From NCBI GenBank assembly GCA_964537285.1, contig CAZHZT010000024.1:1-57584 (forward strand): 57,584 bases of DNA, read 5' to 3'. The notes beneath the pieces were generated by a model that saw only the letters and a list, made by a program, of their open reading frames with translations, did no database searches and was not told where the DNA came from. A program made the position numbers and the translations under genes. Positions 35,001 to 42,828 of this stretch are shown piece by piece. Numbering within the stretch: position 1 is the first letter of the stretch; every line of letters begins with the position of its first letter. Source of the DNA: CAZHZT01 sp964537285. GTDB taxonomy: Bacteria; Bacteroidota; Bacteroidia; Chitinophagales; Saprospiraceae.

Positions 35001-36833
35001 AGATCCATCAATAACATCAACAGCTAAGACAGCAGTACTATCCAGCCCATCCGTAACCGTCACGATATACGTTCCTGCCTGAATTTGAGCCAAATCTTCT
35101 GAACTTGCTCCATTACTCCAACTGAAGGTGTAGGGAGGAACCCCACAGCTCACTTCAATATCAATGCTGCCATCACTTTGTTCCTGACAACTTACATTTT
35201 GAATATCTATAGTTTCTACAGTGAGTTCCCCAGTCGTATTTCCGGCCACTTCAATTGTTTCAGATAATGTGCATCCGGATGCATCCTCAGTAATCACCAA
35301 TTCGTAGATTCCGGTATCTCCAAATACCGGGGTAAGACCATTTGCTCCGGAAGCAATCACGCCATCAGAGGTAGACCATTGAAAAGAATAGCCCGGGCCT
35401 GGATCTTGAGAAGTATAGTCTAATGCTAAACTAGGGCCGCATATTTGTTGCATTGAATCATTTGTGATACTAACAAAACCACAATAATTAGAAGGAACGG
35501 TTCCCTGAGAAACCCAATTACAGGCTCCGCCGGTCAATGTGATATGCCAGGAATCACCTTCTTGCAAACCAGCTACAACAATAGTTCCATCAGCAGTAGT
35601 TGAAGGATCATCTCCCATGATGATTCCATCACCAAGGTTTGTTATAGTTGCATTTGAGTCTGTACCTTGAAAATCAATTTCAACAATCACTGAATCATTA
35701 TTTTCACAAATACTATTCTCGACACACGTGAAATTAGCCAAAAAACCACTTGCTAAAAAGGTGATCCCGCAATTACAACTATCAAATACCATCATTTGGT
35801 CAGATGCAAAACAGCCATTGGTTGCATCTGTAACAATAAGCGTATAGGAGCCCGCTGCATCCACAACTGGGAAGAGGGTGCTTCCCCCGGAAACTATGGA
35901 TCCATTTGGAGTTGACCATGTATAAGTAAAATTAGGCCCTGTACTTGACCCCGAACCATCTAAAGCAATCGTTCCCAAACAAGTAGATACTGTATCTTCC
36001 CCCGCATTAGCAATTGGAGACAAAACATCTTGAACCACCGAAACATCGGTTTGCGAAAAGCAGCCGTTTAAAGTATCGGTAACGATTAATGTATATGTAC
36101 CGGGAGCATCTACGGTAACCGTATTTTCATTTGGTGGAGTCAGAATACTTCCATCAGGAGTCGTCCATTGATAGGCAATGCCGGCACCGGATGAAGATCC
36201 AGAACCATCCAAAACCACTTCAGTCTGAACACAAGTTAAAATCGGAGGTGGAACAATCAAAACGGTAGGAGTAGAAAAGTCTTCAACAACAATAACTTCA
36301 TCCTGCCCTACACAGCCCGTGACGGTATTGGTAACCAATAGGGTATATGTACCGCCTTGCATAACAGTTACACTAATAGTATTACCTGCGGGAGCCCCAT
36401 CTTTATACCATTCGTAAGTAAATTCTGGCCCCTGGCTACTACCACTGCCATCCAAAGTAACGGCCCCGGTGTAACAATTAATTGATTGATCAGGTCCCGC
36501 ATTAGCAAAAGCCCCATCTAATATAGTAATCAACTGGCAAGTATCATCCATTGCCCCTTGATCATCGGTTACTGTAAGACAAAGGGTGTATAGACCTTCA
36601 ACTGCCCAGCTAAAGCTAGGATTCTGTAGGTTTGAAGTCATATTCTGCGGGCTGTCTTCCGTCCAGAACCAGGTAACAATATTATTATTGCTCGTTGTAG
36701 ATTCATCGATAAAATCGATCATGGTGTTCTCACAATTATCAGCATTGGAAAAACTGAAGCTGGCCGTTACCTGTGATTGTATAGAACTGCTGGCATAAAG
36801 ACCAATTAAGAGAAGGAGTAATAGCTTTTTCAT
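32007..36833 (-). CDS. Giant SprB-repeat and PKD-domain protein with dockerin/cohesin-like segments and T9SS sorting domain
   Basis: The 1608-residue product has a signal peptide (MKKLLLLLLIGLYASSSIQSQ). A PKD domain follows (ASFSFSNADNCENTMIDFID...TVTDDQGAMDDTC, 22-100). Next are Ig-like units with LDGSGSSxGPxFTYxW and GTYTLIVTDTxNGC (about 110-350). Multiple SprB repeats follow (CGVPPYTFSWSNGASSEDL, GGAPPYTFQWFD) up to about 1180. Then come a dockerin-like segment (DTNKVVNNFDLLNIG / DTDGNGIINADDTLAITQNWG, about 1261-1340), a cohesin-like domain (about 1360-1490), and a T9SS domain from VFPNPASKQ (about 1529). It is likely surface-exposed, with a role in adhesion or gliding. Confidence 0.92.
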   Translation of the reverse strand: MKKLLLLLLIGLYASSSIQSQVTASFSFSNADNCENTMIDFIDESTTSNNNIVTWFWTEDSPQNMTSNLQNPSFSWAVEGLYTLCLTVTDDQGAMDDTCQLITILDGAFANAGPDQSINCYTGAVTLDGSGSSQGPEFTYEWYKDGAPAGNTISVTVMQGGTYTLLVTNTVTGCVGQDEVIVVEDFSTPTVLIVPPPILTCVQTEVVLDGSGSSSGAGIAYQWTTPDGSILTPPNENTVTVDAPGTYTLIVTDTLNGCFSQTDVSVVQDVLSPIANAGEDTVSTCLGTIALDGSGSSTGPNFTYTWSTPNGSIVSGGSTLFPVVDAAGSYTLIVTDATNGCFASDQMMVFDSCNCGITFLASGFLANFTCVENSICENNDSVIVEIDFQGTDSNATITNLGDGIIMGDDPSTTADGTIVVAGLQEGDSWHITLTGGACNWVSQGTVPSNYCGFVSITNDSMQQICGPSLALDYTSQDPGPGYSFQWSTSDGVIASGANGLTPVFGDTGIYELVITEDASGCTLSETIEVAGNTTGELTVETIDIQNVSCQEQSDGSIDIEVSCGVPPYTFSWSNGASSEDLAQIQAGTYIVTVTDGLDSTAVLAVDVIDGSVLVYNTIIVDVSCFGGVDGSIEITPLAGTLPFTYEWSNGFIGSPITNLSVGDYCVTITNGDGCTAVECITVSEPPELFLNSPIINCANPGMNDGSITILVAGGTPPYLYEWSDANLNGQSNPQNLPQALYSITVTDANQCTVTGDISTGTIVSLDIDAEICFGEVYHLGGNEYTISGDYIDTLFSATSCVDTLVNLTLNVIPPALSEIELDLCESDTFEFGGQIITTTGIYKDTLPASSGCDSIITLDIEFIPDFNFQLNDVDTICGDSLLLDYSFLNPGPDYAVFWTTTGGLIHSGEMTLAPTVGDTGLYVLMIVNTATACVTTDTTEIVGNTSGELTIVVEEVQDVSCGGTADGYIDISVYCGTPPYQFMWSNGASTPDINNLPGGTYALTVTDDDGEMATLNVTLTEATPIVISFGTMNIPCSLGDSLVLEITATGGCLPYHYLWSTGDTSSILFATAIGEYCVTVTDCNGCSTVACYQVTAPNPIEISVNDVSCASFGSADGAIDIDVSGGAPPYTFQWFDFSSGVVIETTEDLTDVPDGQYYILVSDANGCLKDTLIDLNAAVFDVVTPDISATCLNSAVQLQANVPGGVVEWSPATGLNCTDCPDPVFDGSTVIIYSVAGENASGCRDTVSIQIQGLDSTCVWPGDTDTNKVVNNFDLLNIGIAYDSVGPTRPGASLIWEGQQGPDWSQSTPMTGVNYKHIDTDGNGIINADDTLAITQNWGSTHNFWNPDEEEELWEDESGLLMNAPFYVEPDTLIPGETTILDIVLGDIDNPVENLYGLAFSITYDTSIIEPNSAFMHFDPSWLGIDDDNMISIQKDFYAEGLIDVAITRIDGIEITGEGLLCGLEIIVQDDVLLRGPNEAESGISAEAVFAIVNTHLINFSEEEIEVVEMETLAPIDNVSNTITLFDETSIQVFPNPASKQVNILAEGNQFIEEVQLIDVRGKIMMERAINGDKGMFPLTGISEGVYYLKVFTADRVFLKKLVISHSN

Positions 36834-36851
36834 AACTTTTATTTTTAACCG

Positions 36852-36913
36852 GGATTAACCACGACCTACCAAGGATTACGCACGATCTGCCGGGATTATC
36901 CACAATTTAGAGG
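36852..36913. repeat. Three tandem 20-21-bp units (GGATTAxCCACGA)
   Basis: GGATT recurs at 36852, 36873 and 36893 with following CCACGACCTACC, GCACGATCTGCC and TCCACAATTTAG. The unit is related to the arms at 7025-7121. It lies just upstream of the minus-strand start at 36833, within the leader of that giant gene. Confidence 0.65.
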
Positions 36914-36944
36914 AATTAGAAGGGTTTATTTGTTTTTAATTTTT

Positions 36945-37055
36945 AGTTCTTTGACATAAATTGTGGAAAATGGAACTTCAAAATGATAACCCTTTCAACC
37001 ACAAGGGCATTCAAGGGTTATCATTTCGAAGTTCCACACAATTTGTCAAAGAAGG
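36945..37055 (+). mobile_element. DLIR element, copy 2, forward orientation
   Basis: A 111-bp element with perfect 8-bp flanking repeats TAATTTTT (36937-36944 and 37056-37063). The loop contains CAACCACAAGGGCATTC. It lies between the divergent 1608-residue protein gene and the helical protein gene. A minus-strand CAAATGTA (37073-37080, TACATTTG on the minus strand) just outside could be the -7 box of the giant gene, placing the element in its leader. The rest of the gap (37064-37289) is AT-rich with no gene. Confidence 0.9.
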
Positions 37056-37289
37056 TAATTTTTTTCACAATACAAATGTAAGAGTATAAGCATAGGAAGG
37101 AAAGTACAATTAAATCAAAAAATATTTTATTTTTACAAAAAAATATCAATATACGTCTGTTAATCAATTATTTATTTCACATATAAATATTTTTAATTAA
37201 AATTATTCCTCATCTATCACCTTTATTTCAAGAGTAAAAATCGTTCATTACCCTGCCAGGATAGTCCTCTCCGGCAAAAAATTAAACCC

Positions 37290-38720
37290 ATGCACAATTC
37301 AAAGCTCATCCACCTGTTAAAAACCTTCTCTCCTCCTCAGCAGCGACGCTTTCTCGAATTCATTCACTCCCCATACTTCAATAAGCACGAAGTAGTCCGA
37401 AACTTGGGTGACTACCTGGTTCCGCTAGCTCCCTTTCAAAATAACAAGCAAATTCAGCGGGAACGCGTCTGGAATATCCTTTTTCCAAACGAAGCATTGG
37501 ACGATAAAAAATTTAACAACCTCATGTCTAAACTCTTAAAACTGGCTTATGAATTCATGGGTCAGGAAAGATACCTTTCCAGCCCCGGCGAAACCTTTCA
37601 CTTTCAAGTCAAAGCCCTGATCGAGCAGGATCAGCTAGTGCATGCAGAAAGAATACTGCCTCGTTATGAAAGAGCATTGCAGGAAAGCCCCCATAAAAGC
37701 ATTAACCATTACATGGAGCGATTGCAATTTCACGATCTCTGCGATCAGCTTTATATTGCAAGATCTGATCGAACCTATGATTTAAATTTACAATTAAAAA
37801 ACCAATATCTCGATCAGTTTTTTACCGCTCTAAAATGGAGGATTAGTTGTGATATGTATAGTAGAAATCAAATTATTAACACAGAATATGCGCCTACTTT
37901 TTTGAATTTAGCCAAAAAAATACTGGAAACCTCCAAAAATATCAATATTTCTGAACGCATTTATTTCCAGGCTTTCGAGCTCCTGCAAGGAACGGACACG
38001 GAGAACCAATTCAATGAGTTCCTTCAACTCTTAAATGCCAACAGGCAACATTTTGCACCTGAAGAACGCTGGGTACTATATAACTATGCCCTTAACCACT
38101 GCATCCGCCAAATCAACACAGGCTATTCCGGTTATTATTCAAAATTGCATCTTTTGTATCAGGAAATGCTGGAGGGCAACATCTTGCACAAAAATGGCTT
38201 CTTAACCCAGTGGGACTTTAAGAACATTGTCACCGTTGGCCTTCGCATTCAGGATTTTGAATGGACCGCCCGGTTTATTTCCAATTACCTCAATAACCTG
38301 CATCCTGACGAGCAAGAAAACGCCAGAGTCTATAACCTTGCCTCCCTTTATTATGCGCAAAAGGACTATACCAAAGCTCTCCGTCAGCTTCATCAGGTAG
38401 AATTCACAGACACTTCGTACCACCTGGGCGCTAAAATTATACAACTAAAATGTTACTTTGAAATTGGAGAGACAGAACCTTTCCTGGCCCTCACAGAAGC
38501 GTTCAAAAAGTATGTGCAGCGCAATCGTTCTATAGGCAGCTATCGAAAATTAGCCAATCTTAATTTTATAAATTTATCTAAAGCAGTTTATGAACTTAAA
38601 GAAAAGAAAAAAAGGATCACGAAGGAGAAGTTTTTAATAACGAAGGAAAAGCTCTCCGGAAGGATAAATATAACAGAACCAGTCGCGAATAAAGACTGGA
38701 TAAAGGAGAAACTGGATTAG
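37290..38720 (+). CDS. Helical-repeat protein of unknown function
   Basis: The 476-residue protein starts MHNSKLIHLLKTFSPPQQRRFLEFIHSPYFNKHE and is predicted almost entirely helical. It has TPR-like spacing of Tyr, Ala and Leu toward the C-terminus (ARVYNLASLYYAQKDYTKALRQLHQVEFTD). No signal peptide or membrane segment is seen, so it is probably cytoplasmic. I recognise the opening as common in Saprospiria hypothetical proteins, without a known role. Its last four residues EKLD are encoded inside a palindrome that mirrors the end of lepA, so the C-terminus may have been rewritten by that event. Confidence 0.8.
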   Translation: MHNSKLIHLLKTFSPPQQRRFLEFIHSPYFNKHEVVRNLGDYLVPLAPFQNNKQIQRERVWNILFPNEALDDKKFNNLMSKLLKLAYEFMGQERYLSSPGETFHFQVKALIEQDQLVHAERILPRYERALQESPHKSINHYMERLQFHDLCDQLYIARSDRTYDLNLQLKNQYLDQFFTALKWRISCDMYSRNQIINTEYAPTFLNLAKKILETSKNINISERIYFQAFELLQGTDTENQFNEFLQLLNANRQHFAPEERWVLYNYALNHCIRQINTGYSGYYSKLHLLYQEMLEGNILHKNGFLTQWDFKNIVTVGLRIQDFEWTARFISNYLNNLHPDEQENARVYNLASLYYAQKDYTKALRQLHQVEFTDTSYHLGAKIIQLKCYFEIGETEPFLALTEAFKKYVQRNRSIGSYRKLANLNFINLSKAVYELKEKKKRITKEKFLITKEKLSGRINITEPVANKDWIKEKLD

Positions 38721-38848
38721 ATATTTTCTTTTCGTTCTTTGACAAATTGTGTGGAAGAAGTTTTCTTTATTGAGAGGCGTTCTTTTAAAATTTTTAGTAA
38801 AAAATTTTAAAAGAACGCCTCTCAATAAAAAATATCTAATCCAGTTTC
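38708..38848. repeat. Compound palindrome covering the last three sense codons and stop of two convergent genes
   Basis: Outer arms are 20-bp perfect: GAAACTGGATTAGATATTTT (38708-38727) and its complement (38829-38848). Both genes therefore end AAA CTG GAT TAG. Inner arms (about 30 bp, 38766-38795 and 38800-38829) form a T/A-rich hairpin with foot TTATTGAGAGGCGTTC. Between the outer and inner left arms is an unpaired piece (38728-38765) that includes a DLIR end fragment (GTTCTTTGACAAATTGTGTG, from 38734). Confidence 0.9.
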
Positions 38849-40626
38849 AATACATCCAAAAATGCCTTCTGCGGCACTTCTACATTACCAATCTGGCGCA
38901 TTTTCTTCTTACCTTTTTTCTGCTTTTCCAGGAGCTTACGTTTACGGGTAATATCCCCACCGTAACACTTGGCCGTCACGTCCTTGCGCATAGCAGATAT
39001 GGTTTCGCGAGCAATGATCTTAGCTCCGATTGAAGCCTGAATAGCAATTAGAAACTGCTGTCGAGGGAGCAATTCTTTTAATTTCTGGCAGATTTTTCGG
39101 CCAAAAGCCTGCGCTTTATCCCTGTGAACTAAAGCTGAAAGGGCATCCACAACGTCTCCGTTCAAGCGAATATCTAGGCGAACCAGATGGGAAGCCCGGT
39201 ATTCTAGCGGGGCATAATCAAAGGAAGCATAACCCCGGGAAATAGACTTCAGACGGTCATAAAAGTCAAATACAATCTCTGCCAACGGCAACTCAAAGGT
39301 TAATTCCACCCGCTCAGGGGTGAGGTACTGCTGCTTAGTAAGAATTCCTCTTTTTTCCATACAAAGCGACATAATCCCCCCTATATAATCTGGTTTTGTA
39401 ATAATCTGAGCTATGATATAGGGCTCCTCTACCCTATCCAGTAAGGTTGGATCAGGAAGGTCACTTGGCGTTCGCACATCCAGCTGCTCTCCTTTTTTGG
39501 TGTAGGCAAAGTAAGATACGTTCGGAACAGTTGTAATCACATCCATATCAAACTCGCGAGCCAGGCGCTCCTGAATAATCTCCAGGTGAAGCATCCCCAG
39601 AAAGCCGCAACGAAATCCAAAGCCGAGCGCTACCGATGTTTCCGGCTCAAACACCAGAGAAGCATCATTGAGCTGGAGCTTCTCCAAACTTTCCCTTAGA
39701 TCTTCAAAATCATCATTATCAATCGGGAATATCCCCGCGTATACCATCGGCTTAACATCTTCAAAACCCTGAATCCCATCAGCACAAGGATTCTCCTTGT
39801 GTGTAATGGTATCTCCGACTTTAATTTCCTTGGAGATCTTCACTCCGGTAATGATGTAACCTACGTTACCGGCAGCTAGCTCATCCCGGGGTTCCATGCC
39901 CATGCGAAGTACTCCAATCTCATCTGCCTCATATTCACTTCCGGTGTAGAAGAACCTCACCTGATCGCGCTTGCGTAAAGTACCGTTCAAAATACGAAAA
40001 TAGGCAATCACTCCACGATAAGGATTGAATACGGAATCGAATATCAAAGCCTGTAACGGCCCATCAGGATCACCTTCAGGTGCGGGAACACGCTCTACAA
40101 TCGCCTCTAATATATCATTTACACCTCTACCGGTTTTTCCACTAGCCAGAATGATCTCATCCGGATCACAACCGATCAGATCAATGATCTGGTCGGAAAC
40201 TTCCTCGATCATGGCGCTTTCCATATCTACCTTATTTAGGATAGGGATAATCTCCAGGTCATGTTCAATGGCCAGATAGAGGTTTGAAATTGTTTGCGCC
40301 TGAATCCCCTGAGAAGCATCAACCAAAAGCAAAGCCCCTTCACATGCTGCGATAGAGCGGGATACCTCGTAGGAAAAATCCACGTGGCCCGGAGTGTCAA
40401 TCAGGTTAAAGGTATAAGTATTTCCATTGGAATGATCATAATACATCTGAATAGCATGACTCTTGATCGTAATCCCACGTTCTCTTTCCAGGTCCATATC
40501 ATCCAATGCCTGATCCTGCATATCTCGTTCTGAAATAGTGTTCGTATATTCCAGCATTCGGTCAGACAAAGTGCTCTTTCCGTGGTCAATATGAGCAATA
40601 ACACAAAAGTTTCTTATATTCTTCAT
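38836..40626 (-). CDS. lepA: Elongation factor 4 (LepA)
   Basis: LepA is a ribosome-associated GTPase linked to back-translocation and initiation. The 596 residues show the G domain motifs AHIDHGKST (about 10), DTPGHVDF (about 80) and NKVD (about 134), then domains II-III, the LepA-specific region GGDITRKRKLLEKQKKGKKKMRQIG and the C-terminal end VEVPQKAFLDVLKLD. The length is standard. The ending LKLD is normal for LepA, which suggests that the mirrored neighbour copied it. It stands alone on the minus strand. Confidence 0.97.
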   Translation of the reverse strand: MKNIRNFCVIAHIDHGKSTLSDRMLEYTNTISERDMQDQALDDMDLERERGITIKSHAIQMYYDHSNGNTYTFNLIDTPGHVDFSYEVSRSIAACEGALLLVDASQGIQAQTISNLYLAIEHDLEIIPILNKVDMESAMIEEVSDQIIDLIGCDPDEIILASGKTGRGVNDILEAIVERVPAPEGDPDGPLQALIFDSVFNPYRGVIAYFRILNGTLRKRDQVRFFYTGSEYEADEIGVLRMGMEPRDELAAGNVGYIITGVKISKEIKVGDTITHKENPCADGIQGFEDVKPMVYAGIFPIDNDDFEDLRESLEKLQLNDASLVFEPETSVALGFGFRCGFLGMLHLEIIQERLAREFDMDVITTVPNVSYFAYTKKGEQLDVRTPSDLPDPTLLDRVEEPYIIAQIITKPDYIGGIMSLCMEKRGILTKQQYLTPERVELTFELPLAEIVFDFYDRLKSISRGYASFDYAPLEYRASHLVRLDIRLNGDVVDALSALVHRDKAQAFGRKICQKLKELLPRQQFLIAIQASIGAKIIARETISAMRKDVTAKCYGGDITRKRKLLEKQKKGKKKMRQIGNVEVPQKAFLDVLKLD

Positions 40627-40738
40627 TTATTAAGCTATAAAGTGGAATGCAATTTACGCACAATTCACTAACAATACCATAAATACAAAGATCACTAATT
40701 TATTGCAATTGATTTGTAAAAGATTTTTATAAGTAAGA

Positions 40739-40795
40739 AATAGGCAGGCATTTGCAGGAAAAATTTATAATTTTTCCTGCAAATGCCTGCCTATT
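40739..40795. repeat. Perfect 27-bp-arm hairpin between lepA and aspartokinase
   Basis: AATAGGCAGGCATTTGCAGG... (40739-40765) and its complement (40769-40795) with a 3-base loop TAT. It lies in the divergent gap upstream of both genes, so it is not a gene-end terminator; it could be a regulatory or recombination-related palindrome. Confidence 0.9.
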
Positions 40796-40830
40796 CCTAG
40801 AATAAAGAAATGGTAACTTGCATTAATTAT

Positions 40831-40838
40831 TACATTTG
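40831..40838 (+). promoter_or_regulatory. -7 box of aspartokinase
   Basis: TACATTTG fits TAnnTTTG and lies 33 bases before ATG 40872; an initiation near 40845 gives a short leader. No TTG stands at the ideal spacing. Confidence 0.5.
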
Positions 40839-40871
40839 CCAAGTTTTTTTCAGACCTGTTACATAAAATTC

Positions 40872-42176
40872 ATGAATAATAAGCCAATAAATGTATTTAA
40901 GTTTGGTGGCTCTTCGCTCAAAAATGCTGATGGGTTCAGAAATGTCGCCAAAATTGTCCAACAATTTCAGGAAAAGAACCTCCTGATTGTCGTTTCTGCC
41001 ATTGGAAAAACCACCAATGCCCTTGAAGAAGTGGTCGAAGCCCATGCCGCTCAAAATGGGCAGGCCGTAAATCTCCTCAATGAAATAAAAGCGCGTCACT
41101 TTCAACTTGCGGAAGAATTGATCGGCAGCTCCAATGATTTTTTTGATCTACTCAATGATACTTTCGTAGAAGTTGAGTGGGTTCTGGAGGATCCCCCCCA
41201 CGCTAATTATGATTACATGTACGACCAGATCGTTTCCATTGGGGAACTGGCCTCTTCTCGCATCGTTCATGCCTATTTAAGCTCCCTGAACCTTCCTACT
41301 CAATGGATTGACACCAGAGATATTATCCTTACCGACGATATCTTCAGGGAAGGATGGGTTAAATGGCCAGAAACTATTGAAAGGGCAAAAAAGATAGCAT
41401 TACCAATTCTGGAAAATCAAAGATTTCCCATAACCCAAGGATTCATTGGAAGTACTACTGAAAATTTTACCATCACACTTGGCCGTGAAGGTTCCGATTA
41501 CACGGCCGCTATCTTTTCCTTTTGCCTTGATGCTGAGAGCATGACGATCTGGAAGGATGTTCCGGGAGTCCTGACAGCAGACCCCCGTTATTTTGAAAAT
41601 GTCACTAAACTCGACCGCTTATCTTACAAAGAAGCGATCGAAATGACGTATTACGGAGCCAAAGTTATTCACCCTAAAACAATTAAGCCACTCCAGAATA
41701 AGAGCATCCCTCTCTATGTAAAATCTTTTATTGACCCTGATGGCAGCGGGACTTTTATTTCCGATGACGTAGAAGATGTTTATCCTCCTATGATTGCCGT
41801 TGAGCATGATCAAGTGCTCTTATACATTTCTACCCGGGATTTTTCTTTTGTGGCGGAACATCATATGAGCTTGTTATTTAAAAAAATTGCCGACCTGAGG
41901 CTTCAAGTCAATATGATGCAAAATACAGCCATCAGCTTTGCTGTTTGCTTAAATAACTTACCTTACAAAATTGATGCTTTCATTGAAAATATAGAAGCGG
42001 ATTTCAAAGTAATGAAGGAAACGAACCTGGAACTCATTACAGTAAGGCACTATCAAGATAATATCATTGAAAATTTAAAAGAAGGAAAAATTGTCTTATT
42101 GGAAGAACGCATTAAGAATACAATGAAAATGGTGGTAAAGAATATTCCATTGATGAAACCGAAGAGAGAAGCTTGA
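40872..42176 (+). CDS. lysC: Aspartate kinase (monofunctional)
   Basis: The enzyme phosphorylates aspartate, the first step to lysine, threonine and methionine. I choose ATG 40872 (MNNKPINVFKFGGSSLKNADGF), since the upstream start at 40836 lies on the -7 box; the product is 434 residues. Motifs: KFGGSS at the nucleotide site, VVSAIGKTTNALEE, ITQGFIGST, TLGREGSDYTAAIF, VPGVLTADPR and YYGAKVIHPKTI. The C-terminal 120 residues look like ACT-type regulatory sequence. The gene symbol is tentative because paralogues are common. A DLIR copy starts 15 bases after the stop. Confidence 0.92.
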   Translation: MNNKPINVFKFGGSSLKNADGFRNVAKIVQQFQEKNLLIVVSAIGKTTNALEEVVEAHAAQNGQAVNLLNEIKARHFQLAEELIGSSNDFFDLLNDTFVEVEWVLEDPPHANYDYMYDQIVSIGELASSRIVHAYLSSLNLPTQWIDTRDIILTDDIFREGWVKWPETIERAKKIALPILENQRFPITQGFIGSTTENFTITLGREGSDYTAAIFSFCLDAESMTIWKDVPGVLTADPRYFENVTKLDRLSYKEAIEMTYYGAKVIHPKTIKPLQNKSIPLYVKSFIDPDGSGTFISDDVEDVYPPMIAVEHDQVLLYISTRDFSFVAEHHMSLLFKKIADLRLQVNMMQNTAISFAVCLNNLPYKIDAFIENIEADFKVMKETNLELITVRHYQDNIIENLKEGKIVLLEERIKNTMKMVVKNIPLMKPKREA

Positions 42177-42190
42177 GAAACAGTGAGTTT

Positions 42191-42487
42191 CGTTCTTTGA
42201 CAAATTGTGTGGAGTTTAAAAAAGATAAAACCTGAATGCCCTGATGGCTGAAGGGGTTATCTTTTTTAAACTCCATTTTAGGGATCAGGAAAATAATACC
42301 CTACCCATTTTACTTGTCCTTTTTTCCTCAGGCTGTGTTGGAAAGCCTCGCCGTACCTTTGGGTCCCGAAGGCATTCGGGACAAGTTATGCCTACGTTTT
42401 CCGCCTAGCCTGAGAAAAAAATTACTTCGCAAAATTTGGGTAGCTTATTAATTGCCTAATCCCTTATCACTATTTATGTCAAAGAAC
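42191..42487 (-). mobile_element. DLIR element, reverse orientation, interrupted by a second inverted-repeat element
   Basis: The left end (CGTTCTTTGACAAATTGTGT) and stem GGAGTTTAAAAAAGATAA/TTATCTTTTTTAAACTCC with loop GAATGCCCTGATGGCTGAA are DLIR-like. The right arm breaks off near 42280 and its end (TTATGTCAAAGAAC) appears only at 42474-42487. The intervening 190 bases start GGGATCAGG and end CCTAATCCC, a terminal inverted repeat. They include inner pairs such as GTCCCGAA/TTCGGGAC. No 8-bp duplication flanks this copy. Confidence 0.7.
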
Positions 42488-42572
42488 CAGCGTTTTATAT
42501 GAAGTGTATAAAAATAGAAAGTCGCACTGCCTTTTCATAGACGTGCGACCCACTACAACAAATTATAATCCC

Positions 42573-42689
42573 ATGAACATATCCAAAACTATTGCGCTAA
42601 AATTTCTTTGTTTTTTTTGGTTATTGAAGTTTTATTTTATTAACTTTGCATTGCTTTTACTTCGCAGAGCTGCTAACTCTGCTTTATAA
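42573..42689 (+). CDS. Possible small hydrophobic peptide, unit 1
   Basis: ATG 42573 opens a 38-codon frame starting MNISKTIALKFLCFFWLLKF, rich in Phe, Leu and Trp, with a basic end RRAANSAL. One membrane-spanning segment is likely if it is made. The start shares its upstream 27 bases with unit 3. A larger open frame reaches upstream to 42504, but the repeat conservation starts near 42546. Coding status is unproven. Confidence 0.3.
   Translation: MNISKTIALKFLCFFWLLKFYFINFALLLLRRAANSAL
42617..42648 (+). promoter_or_regulatory. Promoter between units 1 and 2
   Basis: TTG at 42617-42619, a 21-base spacer and TAACTTTG at 42641-42648. Initiation near 42655 would give a transcript of about 108 bases to the terminator at 42727-42763. 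Confidence 0.55.
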
Positions 42690-42763
42690 TGATCCCTAAA
42701 TAAGTTGTAATCCTTTGAACATTTCCATAATGCTAGCGCTTTTTGTTAGCATTATTTTTTTTT
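42655..42763 (+). ncRNA. Possible small RNA bounded by promoter and intrinsic terminator
   Basis: The segment downstream of TAACTTTG contains GCAGAG/CTCTGC (42664-42682) as a hairpin, then the diverged array unit and a stem-T tract. It matches no RNA family that I can recognise. The same DNA could instead carry the unit 2 peptide. Confidence 0.35.
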
Positions 42764-42789
42764 GCGCAACGTTGGAAAGCGAGTCGTAA
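42715..42789 (+). CDS. Possible small hydrophobic peptide, unit 2
   Basis: A TTG-started frame of 24 codons reads MNISIMLALFVSIIFFCATL and ends ESES. It is similar in its first nine residues to unit 1 and unit 3 (MNISKTIAL). It is very hydrophobic. The same DNA forms a terminator hairpin, so coding is doubtful. Confidence 0.2.
   Translation: MNISIMLALFVSIIFFCATLESES
42727..42763 (+). terminator. Intrinsic terminator in the array
   Basis: ATAATGCTA/TAGCATTAT with an 11-base spacer, followed directly by nine T. Confidence 0.7.
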
Positions 42790-42828
42790 CTTTTTAAGTT
42801 ACGACCCACCACAACAAATTATAATCCC

